Shown: piece by piece, positions 1 to 5,628 of the stretch
Position numbering within the stretch: the first letter of the stretch is position 1
How the letters are laid out: the number at the start of each line of letters is the position of its first letter
Origin: Actinomycetota bacterium
Lineage (GTDB): Bacteria; Actinomycetota; Thermoleophilia; Gaiellales; Gaiellaceae
Assembly: GCA_019236545.1 (NCBI GenBank)
Contig: JAFAIV010000405.1
Span: forward strand, 1 to 6,683
DNA: 6,683 nt
Reading direction: 5' to 3'
Program-made: the position numbers and the translations under genes
Notes under the pieces: generated by a model
What the model saw: only the letters and a program-made list of their open reading frames with translations
Databases searched by the model: none
Told to the model about the DNA's origin: nothing

Positions 1-105
1 CTCCGCGCGGCGCAGGCGGCGGATGAGCTCCTCGCTCTTGCCGCTGAACATCGGGCCGCAGACGACCTCCAGCCAGCCGCCGCGCTCGGGGAAGAGACGG
101 ATCAC
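1..105 (-). CDS. tdk: Thymidine kinase, N-terminal fragment (runs off left edge)
   Basis: Thymidine kinase transfers the gamma-phosphate of ATP to thymidine, giving dTMP in the cytoplasmic salvage pathway. Only the first 35 residues are in the window, but they include the hallmark type II TK start: a short beta strand (GWLEVVCG, residues 10-17) leading into the P-loop GPMFSGKS (17-24) and then EELIRRLRRAE. This P-loop with the following EELIRR is highly specific for the bacterial/poxvirus-like Tdk family. Two GTG starts are possible, at 114-112 and 105-103. I prefer the second because AGGG (117-114) lies 8 nt upstream of it, whereas it would overlap the first. The gene follows the CBS-domain gene after about 32 nt on the same strand, so it may be the last visible member of that operon or have its own start. 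The lasso and zinc-binding parts are outside the window and cannot be checked. Confidence 0.9.
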   Translation of the reverse strand, partial: MIRLFPERGGWLEVVCGPMFSGKSEELIRRLRRAE

Positions 106-137
106 GGGCGGCACCCTAACGGCGCCGCCTGACGGAG

Positions 138-539
138 CTATTCGGCCTCGGCGGGCACCTGCGCGTGCTCGAACTCCCACCGGGAGAGCTCACGCAGGCT
201 GACGATCCCGAGCGGCCGCCCGTCCTTGACGACGGGCAGGTGGCGGAACTTGTTCTCGAACATCAGCTTCGCCGCCTCCTCGATCCCGGTCTCGGGCTCG
301 ATCGTGACGACGTCCTCCGTCATCCACTGGCGCACGCGCGCCTCGGCCGCCCGCGCACGCTGCGCGACCGCGCGGAGGATGTCGCGCTCGGTGCAGATGC
401 CGACGATGCGGACGAAGTCCTCGACGACGACGACCGCGCCCACGCCCGCGGCGACCATCTTCTCCGCGGCCTCGCCGATCGACGCCGTCGGGTCGACCGT
501 GAGCACGTCCTTCACCATGATGTCGCCGACCGTCGCCAC
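138..539 (-). CDS. Tandem CBS-domain protein (133 aa)
   Basis: This is a small cytosolic protein made almost wholly of two CBS domains, a Bateman module that in this family usually binds adenine nucleotides or related ligands and acts as a sensor. CBS1 spans about residues 5-60 (DIMVKDVLTV to GICTERDILRAV) and CBS2 about 70-122 (VRQWMTEDVVTIEPE to RHLPVVKDGRPLGIVSLREL). The repeated GI(C/V)-T/S-x-R-(D/E) ends fit nucleotide-binding stand-alone CBS pairs. No other domain is attached. The reading frame stays open upstream inside the glycosylase gene, but the family-like start is GTG at 539-537 (product begins VATVGDIMV); ATG at 518-516 is an alternative. No strong Shine-Dalgarno site is visible. 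The glycosylase stop lies 8 nt upstream, so translational coupling is likely. The partner or target is unknown, and lying between a DNA glycosylase and thymidine kinase does not settle it. The stop is TAG at 140-138. Confidence 0.88.
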   Translation of the reverse strand: MATVGDIMVKDVLTVDPTASIGEAAEKMVAAGVGAVVVVEDFVRIVGICTERDILRAVAQRARAAEARVRQWMTEDVVTIEPETGIEEAAKLMFENKFRHLPVVKDGRPLGIVSLRELSRWEFEHAQVPAEAE

Positions 540-547
540 GGCGGGGA

Positions 548-1375
548 TTATCTCAGGAGGCGCGAGAGACGGCGATCCTTCAGCACCCGGCCGCCCGTCT
601 GGCAGTCGGGGCAGTAGTAGATCGTGTGCTCCTCGAAGTCGACCTGCGCCAGCGGCGTGCCGCAGACGTGGCACGGCTGGCCGAGCCGGTTGTGGACACG
701 GTAGGTCTTGTCGTCGGAGGCGCCGAGCTCGCGCAGCTCGAGCCCGCGGGAGAGCTCGGAGTCGATCGCGTCCGCCAACCGCGCCACGTCCTCGTCGGAG
801 AGCTCGGTCGACAGCGCGTACGGGGAGAGCTTCGCCGCGTGGAGGATCTCGTTCGCCCAGGCGCGGCCGATCCCGGCGATCAGGCGCTGGTCGCGGAGGA
901 ACGCGTGCAGGCGGCGCGAGTCGCTCTTGAGGATCTCGCCGAGCCGCTCCGCCCCGAGTCCGAGCGCCTCCGGCCCGAGGTGCGCGAGCTCGGCCTGCGC
1001 GGCCTCTGGGGTCAGAAGCCAGACACCGGCGCGCTTCTTCTTCCCGGCCTCGGTGAGCACGAGCCGCGACCCGCCCTCGAACTCGAGCTGGAACGCCGGC
1101 TGCTTCGGCCCGGTCTCGCCGGCGCCGAGCGACTTCAGCCGCCCCGCGGTCATCAGGTGGACGAGCAGGACCAGCTCGCCGTCGTCCGTCGGGAAGAGGA
1201 GCCGCTTGCCGCGCCGCTCGGCGCCGCGGAACCGCCGGCCCTCGAGCGCCTTCAGCGGCGGGTCGAACGTCTTCAGCGTCGCGATGTGCGCCGGCCCGGC
1301 CTTCGCGACCGGGAAGGCGGACACCGGCTCACTGAGCTGGCGCCGCCACGCCTCCATCTCCGGGAGCTCCGGCAT
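548..1375 (-). CDS. Divergent Fpg/Nei-family DNA glycosylase
   Basis: The family excises oxidised or ring-opened bases and nicks the abasic site (base-excision repair). This 275-aa protein has the usual length and layout. It starts MPELPE, giving the N-terminal Pro nucleophile (P2) and Glu3. The catalytic-domain Lys is K57 in RRGKRLL. An H2TH region covers about 165-185 (GIGRAWANEILHAA). A C-terminal zinc finger has C235, C238, C255 and C258 in C-X2-C-X16-C-X2-C spacing. Several recognition positions differ from canonical Fpg: the H2TH GN motif reads GR (R171), the zinc-finger Arg is His (H250), the HLGMSG loop reads HLMTAG (73-78), and the DPRRFG loop reads KKKRAG (112-117). It is confidently a family member, but its substrate may not be 8-oxoguanine. 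Start ATG 1375-1373 is fixed by MPELPE, because Pro must follow Met. The start overlaps the end of the upstream MFS gene by 47 nt; GGAG lies 14 nt before the ATG, a weak site, so coupled translation is plausible. Confidence 0.93.
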   Translation of the reverse strand: MPELPEMEAWRRQLSEPVSAFPVAKAGPAHIATLKTFDPPLKALEGRRFRGAERRGKRLLFPTDDGELVLLVHLMTAGRLKSLGAGETGPKQPAFQLEFEGGSRLVLTEAGKKKRAGVWLLTPEAAQAELAHLGPEALGLGAERLGEILKSDSRRLHAFLRDQRLIAGIGRAWANEILHAAKLSPYALSTELSDEDVARLADAIDSELSRGLELRELGASDDKTYRVHNRLGQPCHVCGTPLAQVDFEEHTIYYCPDCQTGGRVLKDRRLSRLLR

Positions 1376-2678
1376 CGGACTCGAGGGTACTCCGGAAGAC
1401 CGAGAGCGGCTCGACGCTGAGGGCCGGCTCGGGCGGCGGCTCGGGCAGTTCGCGGAGCTTCCGGATCGGCGAGAGGGCGATCGGGATCTGCGCGAGGATC
1501 GCGCCGACGCAGGCGCCCGCGAGCGTCCAGCGCAGGCCGACGCCCTGCGCGACGACGCCGCCGAGCGCGGAGCCGAGCGGCATCGTCCCCCAGTACATGA
1601 ACCGCGTCACGGAGTTCATCCGTCCCTGCAACCGCGCAGGCGTGATCGCCTGCCGCAGCGTCAGCTGGTTCACGTTCATGAAGAAGCCGAGGAACGTCCC
1701 CACGAGGCCGGTGACGACCAGCACCGGGATCGGCGAGCTCTTCGGCGCGAGCGGGAAGCCGAGCAGCGTCACCGAGGAGAGGATCCCGGTGTACGCGATC
1801 ATCGGCCCGACGCCGAACCGCCGGACGGCCGCGCCGTTCGCGAGCGCCGCGGCGATGAAGCCGACGTTGATGACGGCCGAGAGCCAGCCGATCGTCGCGG
1901 CGCTCAGGTGCAGGTCGCGGACGAAGTAGACGATGAAGAGCGCGAACAGCGCCGACGTGAACAGGTTCCCGGCGGAGATCCAGATCGTCAGCGTGCGCAG
2001 GTACGGCTGCGAGAAGACGTAGCGCAGGCCCTCCACGAGCTCCGCGCGGGCTCTTGTCTGCTTCGGCTCGGGCCGCGGCTCGCGGCCGCGTATCGTCGCC
2101 ACGAACGCACCGGAGAGGAAGAAGCTGGCGGCGTCGGCGAGCACGGCGACCGCCGCGCCGAACGCCGAGACGAGCCCGCCCGCGAGCGTCGGACCGATGA
2201 GCCCGGCGAGCGACTGCGTCCCAAGCAGCTTCGCGTTCGCCTCCCCGAGCCGCTCCCTCCCGACCAGCGTAGGCAGGAAGGAGAGGTACGAGACGTCGAA
2301 GATCACGCTGAGCAGGCCGTGGATCCCGGCGACGACGTAGAGCTGCGCCATCGAGAGGTGGCCGAGCCAGTAGGCGACAGGGATCGACGCCATCGCGCCC
2401 GCGCGGCCGAGGTCGGCGAGGATCATCAGTGGCCGGCGGCGCAGCCGGTCGACCCAGACGCCGGCCGGAAGCGAGAAGAGCAGGAACGGCAGCACCGCGA
2501 ACGAGCGCAGCAGCGCGACGCCGAGCGCGCTCGCTTTGAGGATGTAGAGGGCCGCGAGCGGCAGCGCGAGCAGCGAGACCTGCGTCCCGAGCTGGCTGAT
2601 CCCGTTCGCCGCCCAGAGGCGGGTGAAGCCGCCGTCCCGCCAGAGCTCGCTCCGTGGACGGAACGAAGGCCTACGCAT
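1329..2678 (-). CDS. MFS efflux transporter, second of a tandem pair (449 aa)
   Basis: This is a cytoplasmic-membrane transporter of the major facilitator superfamily, most like the macrolide-efflux/EntS-like (MFS_3) group of drug and siderophore exporters. The substrate cannot be told from sequence. About 12 hydrophobic segments are visible. The loop after TM2 carries a motif A-like GVWVDRLRRR (73-82), the C-terminal half has FGVGP (288-292), and RQAITPARLQGRMN (342-355) is the group's signature. It aligns almost without gaps to the neighbouring transporter at 2671-4005, so the two are tandem paralogues. The C-terminal tail (about 410-449) is Pro/Glu/Ala-rich and probably cytoplasmic. The frame is open upstream to an ATG at 2783, but I choose ATG 2678-2676: the product then starts MRRPS, exactly like the paralogue, and the ATG overlaps the upstream TAG by 8 nt. 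No Shine-Dalgarno site precedes it, so translation probably depends on ribosomes finishing the upstream gene. Confidence 0.9.
   Translation of the reverse strand: MRRPSFRPRSELWRDGGFTRLWAANGISQLGTQVSLLALPLAALYILKASALGVALLRSFAVLPFLLFSLPAGVWVDRLRRRPLMILADLGRAGAMASIPVAYWLGHLSMAQLYVVAGIHGLLSVIFDVSYLSFLPTLVGRERLGEANAKLLGTQSLAGLIGPTLAGGLVSAFGAAVAVLADAASFFLSGAFVATIRGREPRPEPKQTRARAELVEGLRYVFSQPYLRTLTIWISAGNLFTSALFALFIVYFVRDLHLSAATIGWLSAVINVGFIAAALANGAAVRRFGVGPMIAYTGILSSVTLLGFPLAPKSSPIPVLVVTGLVGTFLGFFMNVNQLTLRQAITPARLQGRMNSVTRFMYWGTMPLGSALGGVVAQGVGLRWTLAGACVGAILAQIPIALSPIRKLRELPEPPPEPALSVEPLSVFRSTLESDAGAPGDGGVAAPAQ
2440..2465. repeat. 26-bp direct repeat shared with 3779-3804 (exporter motif A)
   Basis: A 26-bp stretch is identical at 2440-2465 and 3779-3804, at corresponding places in the two exporter genes (encoding the VWVDRLRR motif A-like loop). 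It results from paralogy and strong conservation of that loop, not from a mobile repeat. Confidence 0.85.
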
Positions 2679-2679
2679 C
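2668..2679 (-). other. Stop/start overlap, copy 2 (first to second exporter)
   Basis: The minus strand reads ATGCGTAG at 2678-2671, the same 8-nt overlap and the same 12 bp as at 3995-4006. This repeated junction is most simply a relic of the tandem duplication that made the two exporters, or it reflects selection for coupled translation. Confidence 0.85.
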
Positions 2680-4005
2680 CGCGGCGGCGGGCCCCGGGAG
2701 CGGGGTTGTGCCCTCGAGCAGGCCGCCTTCCAGCTCGGCCTGCGCGGGCGTGGGCTCCTCGACCTGGCCGGGCATCTCGCCAATCGTACGGACGCTGCTC
2801 AGGAGCAGCGGCACCGCGGCGAAGAGCTCGCCGATCGCGCCGACCCACAGCGCCGTCCGCAGGCCGGAGGCCGTCGCGATGGCGCCGCCCGCGAGCGTGC
2901 CGAGCGGGATCGTCCCCCAGACGAGCCAGCGCATCGCCGCGTTCATCCGGCCCTGCAGCCGCTCCGGCGTGATCGCCTGGCGCAGGCTGACCTGGGTGAT
3001 GTTGTAGGCGACGGCGCCGAAGCCGAAGATGGCCTGACCGGCCATCAGGAACGGCAGCGGGAACGAGTGCGGCGCGAGCGGGTAGAGGATCCCGCCGAGC
3101 GAGCCGAAGGCGGCGGTGCCGACGATCGTCGGGCCGACGCCGAAGAGCCTCTGGAGCCGGTTCGCGGTGAGCGCGCCGAGGATCGAGCCGCCGGAGCCGA
3201 CGGCGAACGTGATCCCCAGCTCGACCGACGAGAGGTGGAGCGAGCGGACGGCGTAGAGGAGGTAGATCGCGAAGAGGACGCTCGTGCAGAAGTTCGAGGT
3301 CGCGGTGAAGCTCGCGATGTAGCGGAGCCAGCGGTGGCCGACGACCCACTGCAGGCCCTCCTTCACCTGCGGCCACATCTTCGGCCGCGACTCGCCCTCC
3401 TTCGCCTCCGGCACCGTCTCGCGGTGGCGCATCCGGAGCATGAAGCCGGTCGAGATCACGTAGCTCACCGCGTCCGCGACGATCGCGTACGGCGCCGTGA
3501 TCGCCGCGATCAGGCCGCCCGAGAGGCTCGGCCCGGCGATCTGGGCGACGGAGACCGTCAGCTGCAGCTTCGAGTTCCCCTCGATCAGGTGCTCCCGCTC
3601 GACGAGCGACGGGAGGTACGACTGGTAGGCGACGTCGAAGAAGACGGTGATGATCCCGATCACGAACTCGAGCACGAGCAGCTGCCACATCCGCAGCAGG
3701 CCCGTCGCCCAGAGGACGGGGATCAGCGCGAGCAGGACGGCCCGCGCCGAGTCGCCGACGATCAGGATCTGCCGCCGCCGCAGCCGGTCGACCCAGACGC
3801 CGGCGGGCAGGGCGAAGATGATGAACGGCAGGAAGCCGAAGACGCCGAGCAGCGAGAACTGGAACGGGCTGGCGTGCAGACCCACCGCAGCAAGCCACGG
3901 GATCGCGAGCTGCGACACCTGGGAGCCGAGCTCGCTGATCGACTGGCCGGTCCAGAGCTTCAGGAAGTCGGTGTTGCGCCAGAGGGCGCCGCTCGGCCTA
4001 CGCAT
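2671..4005 (-). CDS. MFS efflux transporter, first of a tandem pair (444 aa)
   Basis: A 12-segment major facilitator of the MFS_3 (macrolide-efflux/EntS-like) type, expected to export a small molecule by proton antiport; the substrate is unknown. Hydrophobic stretches are roughly at 22-42, 50-72, 82-101, 107-126, 154-186 (two), 232-253, 263-281, 288-310, 316-338, 360-380 and 384-402. A long charged central loop (about 190-218, MRHRETVPEAKEGESRPK) separates the two halves. Motif A-like AGVWVDRLRRR is at 68-78, FGVGP at 288-292 and RQAITPERLQGRMN at 342-355. The start ATG 4005-4003 has a clear GGAGG (4016-4012) 6 nt upstream, inside the regulator gene, and the ATG overlaps that gene's TAG by 8 nt. 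Placement directly behind an ArsR-type regulator suggests ligand-inducible efflux. It is a paralogue of the next gene; whether the two act separately, on different substrates or together is unknown. Confidence 0.92.
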   Translation of the reverse strand: MRRPSGALWRNTDFLKLWTGQSISELGSQVSQLAIPWLAAVGLHASPFQFSLLGVFGFLPFIIFALPAGVWVDRLRRRQILIVGDSARAVLLALIPVLWATGLLRMWQLLVLEFVIGIITVFFDVAYQSYLPSLVEREHLIEGNSKLQLTVSVAQIAGPSLSGGLIAAITAPYAIVADAVSYVISTGFMLRMRHRETVPEAKEGESRPKMWPQVKEGLQWVVGHRWLRYIASFTATSNFCTSVLFAIYLLYAVRSLHLSSVELGITFAVGSGGSILGALTANRLQRLFGVGPTIVGTAAFGSLGGILYPLAPHSFPLPFLMAGQAIFGFGAVAYNITQVSLRQAITPERLQGRMNAAMRWLVWGTIPLGTLAGGAIATASGLRTALWVGAIGELFAAVPLLLSSVRTIGEMPGQVEEPTPAQAELEGGLLEGTTPLPGPAAADA

Positions 4006-4006
4006 C
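3995..4006 (-). other. Stop/start overlap, copy 1 (regulator to first exporter)
   Basis: The minus strand reads ATGCGTAG at 4005-3998: the exporter's ATG is followed in a second frame by the regulator's TAG, an 8-nt overlap suited to translational coupling. The 12 bp at 3995-4006 are identical to those at 2668-2679, where the same overlap links the two exporters. Confidence 0.85.
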
Positions 4007-4540
4007 GTCGGCCTCCGAGGCCCAGATGCCCATCGTCAGGGACGACGGCGTCCCGCCCGCGACGTCGGCCGCGCGGAAGTCGTCCATCAGCTTCTTCGCG
4101 CGGCGCTCGAACCGGTCCATGTCCTTCTTGCTGAGGCGCGCGCGGACGAGCCCGAAGCCGGTCGCCACCGGGGCGAGCTCGACCTCGTTCGCGGCCTGGC
4201 GGAGCGTGTTCGCGGAGATCGTGCGGCCATCCGCGGGATCCTCGGTCTGGTAGAGGAAGAGGCGCGCGGTGCGCCCGTAGAACTTCTCGGTGACGGCACG
4301 CACCTGCCGCGTGCGGACAACGTGGATCAGGCCGGCCCTCTCGAGCACCTTGAGGTGGTGGCCGACGGTGCCCTTGGGGATGTCGAGCTCCGCGGAGATC
4401 TCCTGCGTCGAGCGCGCGCGGTCGCGGAGCAGCTGGACGAGCTGCGTCCGGAATGGGTCGGACATCGCGCGGAGCTGCGCAGGATCGGCGACGAGCAGGG
4501 TGTCCTCGGCCTCGTAGTCGTGGCCATCTATGGTCGGCAT
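3998..4540 (-). CDS. ArsR-type winged-helix transcriptional regulator (180 aa)
   Basis: A DNA-binding repressor-type protein. The winged helix-turn-helix spans about residues 20-92: the first helix DPAQLRAMSDPFRTQLVQLL, the HTH STQEISAELDIPKGTVGHHLKVLERAGLI (45-72) and the wing HVVRTRQVRAVTEKFYGRTAR. The recognition-helix sequence TVGHHLKVLERAGLI is typical of ArsR/HTH_20 proteins. There is no cysteine anywhere, so the classical thiol metal-sensor sites of ArsR/SmtB are absent. A C-terminal part of about 85 residues (TISANTLRQAANEV, then LSKKDMDRFERRAKKLMDDF) is probably helical and may serve dimerisation or ligand binding. It heads the operon with the two exporters and probably controls them and itself through the repeat cluster at its own start. 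ATG 4540-4538 is chosen because the promoter places the transcript start on it; an in-frame TTG at 4558 is the alternative but lies inside the promoter. Confidence 0.88.
   Translation of the reverse strand: MPTIDGHDYEAEDTLLVADPAQLRAMSDPFRTQLVQLLRDRARSTQEISAELDIPKGTVGHHLKVLERAGLIHVVRTRQVRAVTEKFYGRTARLFLYQTEDPADGRTISANTLRQAANEVELAPVATGFGLVRARLSKKDMDRFERRAKKLMDDFRAADVAGGTPSSLTMGIWASEADDA
4012..4016 (-). promoter_or_regulatory. Ribosome-binding site of the first exporter
   Basis: GGAGG on the minus strand, 6 nt before the ATG at 4005, lies within the last codons of the regulator gene. It supports the ATG that overlaps the regulator stop. The paralogous exporter downstream has no such site at the same place. 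Confidence 0.75.
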
Positions 4541-4570
4541 ATCCCGACCATACGACAAATGCCGACCGTT
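4529..4570. promoter_or_regulatory. Candidate operator: three GGTCGG-centred half-sites
   Basis: Three related 12-mers are seen. TATGGTCGGCAT lies on the plus strand at 4529-4540, TATGGTCGGGAT on the minus strand at 4552-4541, and AACGGTCGGCAT on the minus strand at 4570-4559. The first two abut head-to-head and form a 24-bp dyad with 11 of 12 positions matching. The third is a direct copy of the second, 18 bp further upstream. The dyad covers the regulator's -10 box and start codon, and the third copy covers the spacer up to the edge of the -35 box. This is a textbook placement for a dimeric winged-helix repressor blocking its own promoter. Binding by the adjacent regulator is inferred. Confidence 0.7.
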
Positions 4571-4575
4571 CGCAA
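4547..4575 (-). promoter_or_regulatory. Promoter of the regulator-exporter operon (leaderless)
   Basis: On the minus strand TTGCGA (4575-4570) and TATGGT (4552-4547) are separated by exactly 17 nt, a good sigma-70/SigA-type match in otherwise GC-rich DNA. The seventh base after the -10 box is 4540, the A of the regulator's ATG. The predicted mRNA thus begins with the start codon, which fits the absence of any Shine-Dalgarno site before it. Leaderless mRNAs are common in Actinobacteria. Confidence 0.65.
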
Positions 4576-4582
4576 GCCCGCG

Positions 4583-4588
4583 TATGCT
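4583..4588 (+). promoter_or_regulatory. Possible -10 box for the asparaginase gene
   Basis: TATGCT lies 8 nt before the GTG start at 4597, so transcription would begin at or within a base or two of the start codon. No Shine-Dalgarno site is present, which suits a leaderless message. The -35 region at the right distance (about 4560-4565, TGCCGA) is poor and overlaps the third operator half-site, so the divergent regulator might also affect this gene. Confidence 0.4.
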
Positions 4589-4596
4589 CCTCGGCC

Positions 4597-5490
4597 GTGA
4601 GCGAGCCGATCGTCGTCGAGGTGCGGCGCAACGGGATCGTCGAGGCGACGCACCAGGTGCACGCCGTCGCCGTGCGCGACGGCGCCGTCGTGGCCGAGGC
4701 CGGGGACGGGGCCCTGACCTGCTTCATGCGCTCGTCGTCGAAGCCGCTGCAGGCGCTCCCGCTCGCCCGCGCGCGCGACGATCTGACCGACGCCGACCTC
4801 GCGATCGCCTGCGCCTCCCACGCGGCGCTGCCGGCGCAGATCGACGCCGTCCGCGCGCTGCTCGCGAAGGCCCCGGCGGAGGAGGACGACCTCGAGTGCG
4901 GCCTGCAGGAGGGCCGCCCGCGGGAACGGATCTTCCACAACTGCTCCGGGAAGCACGCGGGGATGCTCGCCCTCTGCCGCGCGCAGGGCTGGCCGACCGA
5001 GGGCTACCGCCTGCCCGCCCACCCCGTCCAGCTCGGCTGCCGCGCCGTCCACGCGGAGGCGGCCGAGGTCGGCGAGGACGAGCTCCCCACGGCGACCGAC
5101 GGTTGTGGCGTCGTCACGTTCGCGCTCCCGCTCGAGCGGATGGCGCACGCGTTCTCGCGCCTCGAGCGCCTGCCCGCGGGTGCGCGCGTCGCGGACGCGA
5201 TGCGCGCGCACCCGGACCTCGTCGGCTCGCCCGACGGCGCGGACGTCCTGCTCATGCAGCGCCTCCCGGGCTGGGTCGCGAAGGGCGGCGCCGAGGGCCT
5301 CCTCTGCGCCGCCGGCCCCGGCGGGCTCGGTCTCGCCATCAAGTCCGAGGACGGCGCCAGCCGCGCCCACCGGCCTGCCCTCGCCGCCTTCCTCGCGCTC
5401 CTGGGGATCGACCCGCCGGACGGCTTCGCCGTCGTCCCGGTGAGCAACAGCCGCGGCGAGACGGTCGGCGAGATCGGTTTTTCCTCGTGA
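4597..5490 (+). CDS. L-asparaginase II (class 3, Rhizobium ReAV-type) family protein
   Basis: Family members hydrolyse L-asparagine to aspartate and ammonia. The fold is that of the serine-beta-lactamase-like class 3 asparaginases, unrelated to E. coli AnsA/AnsB. All key family motifs are seen in order: RSSSKPLQ (45-52) with the S-x-x-K catalytic pair S46/K49, CASHAALP (72-79), HNCSGKHAGMLA (114-125) with C116 and K119, TDGCG (167-171) with D168 and C170, and AIKSEDG (247-253) with K249. In the Rhizobium enzyme the matching Cys-Lys-Cys set binds zinc. At 297 aa it is shorter than the Rhizobium enzyme (about 360), but no motif is lost. No signal peptide is seen, so it is likely cytoplasmic. 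Start GTG 4597-4599 is chosen because upstream in-frame codons run into the divergent promoter. It is transcribed away from the regulator operon, from a shared 56-nt spacer. Activity on asparagine is inferred from the family. Confidence 0.88.
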   Translation: MSEPIVVEVRRNGIVEATHQVHAVAVRDGAVVAEAGDGALTCFMRSSSKPLQALPLARARDDLTDADLAIACASHAALPAQIDAVRALLAKAPAEEDDLECGLQEGRPRERIFHNCSGKHAGMLALCRAQGWPTEGYRLPAHPVQLGCRAVHAEAAEVGEDELPTATDGCGVVTFALPLERMAHAFSRLERLPAGARVADAMRAHPDLVGSPDGADVLLMQRLPGWVAKGGAEGLLCAAGPGGLGLAIKSEDGASRAHRPALAAFLALLGIDPPDGFAVVPVSNSRGETVGEIGFSS

Positions 5491-5504
5491 CAGCGTGAAT
5501 TTTC

Positions 5505-5533
5505 TTTACGGACCCGTGACTGCTGACTAACAT
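5505..5533 (+). promoter_or_regulatory. Candidate promoter of the sigma-factor gene
   Basis: TTTACG (5505-5510) and TAACAT (5528-5533) are 17 nt apart, each matching 4 of 6 bases of the SigA consensus. They lie in the only locally AT-rich stretch of the 138-nt gap. The predicted start near 5540 would give a leader of about 90 nt before the GTG at 5629. The promoter begins only 15 nt after the asparaginase stop. Confidence 0.5.
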
Positions 5534-5628
5534 CCGCACGGCTTGAGGGAGAGCCGGGTCGCCGTCAGCCCGGAGCTGCAGTTCGGAGTTCGTGCCGTCG
5601 TCACGCCTAGCTGCCGGAGGTCGCATAC
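5534..5628 (+). other. 5' leader of the sigma-factor gene with a small hairpin
   Basis: No gene is visible here. A short stem can form between CCGGG (5554-5558) and CCCGG (5569-5573) with a 10-nt loop. There is no T-run after it, so it is not a typical intrinsic terminator, and no riboswitch class is recognised. It may be only a feature of GC-rich sequence. Confidence 0.3.
5616..5620 (+). promoter_or_regulatory. Shine-Dalgarno site fixing the rpoD start
   Basis: GGAGG lies 8 nt before the GTG at 5629-5631, ideal spacing. It decides the start codon of the sigma factor, whose product then begins directly with region 1.1-like sequence. Confidence 0.85.

Noticed and set aside
540..674. N-terminal extension of the CBS protein to 674
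   Set aside because: It lies inside the glycosylase zinc-finger coding region and encodes low-complexity sequence; the CBS fold begins at the GTG at 539.
2679..2783. N-terminal extension of the second exporter to an ATG at 2783
   Set aside because: The extra 35 residues are Arg/Pro/Ser-rich and overlap the end of the other exporter. The paralogue starts MRRPS at the position equivalent to 2678.
708..2972. A 754-codon open frame on the plus strand
   Set aside because: It lies antisense to the glycosylase and MFS genes, is dominated by Arg/Ser/Glu-rich low-complexity sequence and has no recognisable domain. It is a by-product of very high GC with few stop codons.
2623..4134. A 503-codon plus-strand frame rich in Arg, Asp and Glu
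   Set aside because: It is antisense to the first exporter, with composition set by the reverse complement of hydrophobic codons and no domain. Not a gene.
5554..5573. Intrinsic terminator after the asparaginase gene
   Set aside because: The stem is only 5 bp and has no following T-run. It also lies downstream of the sigma-factor promoter.
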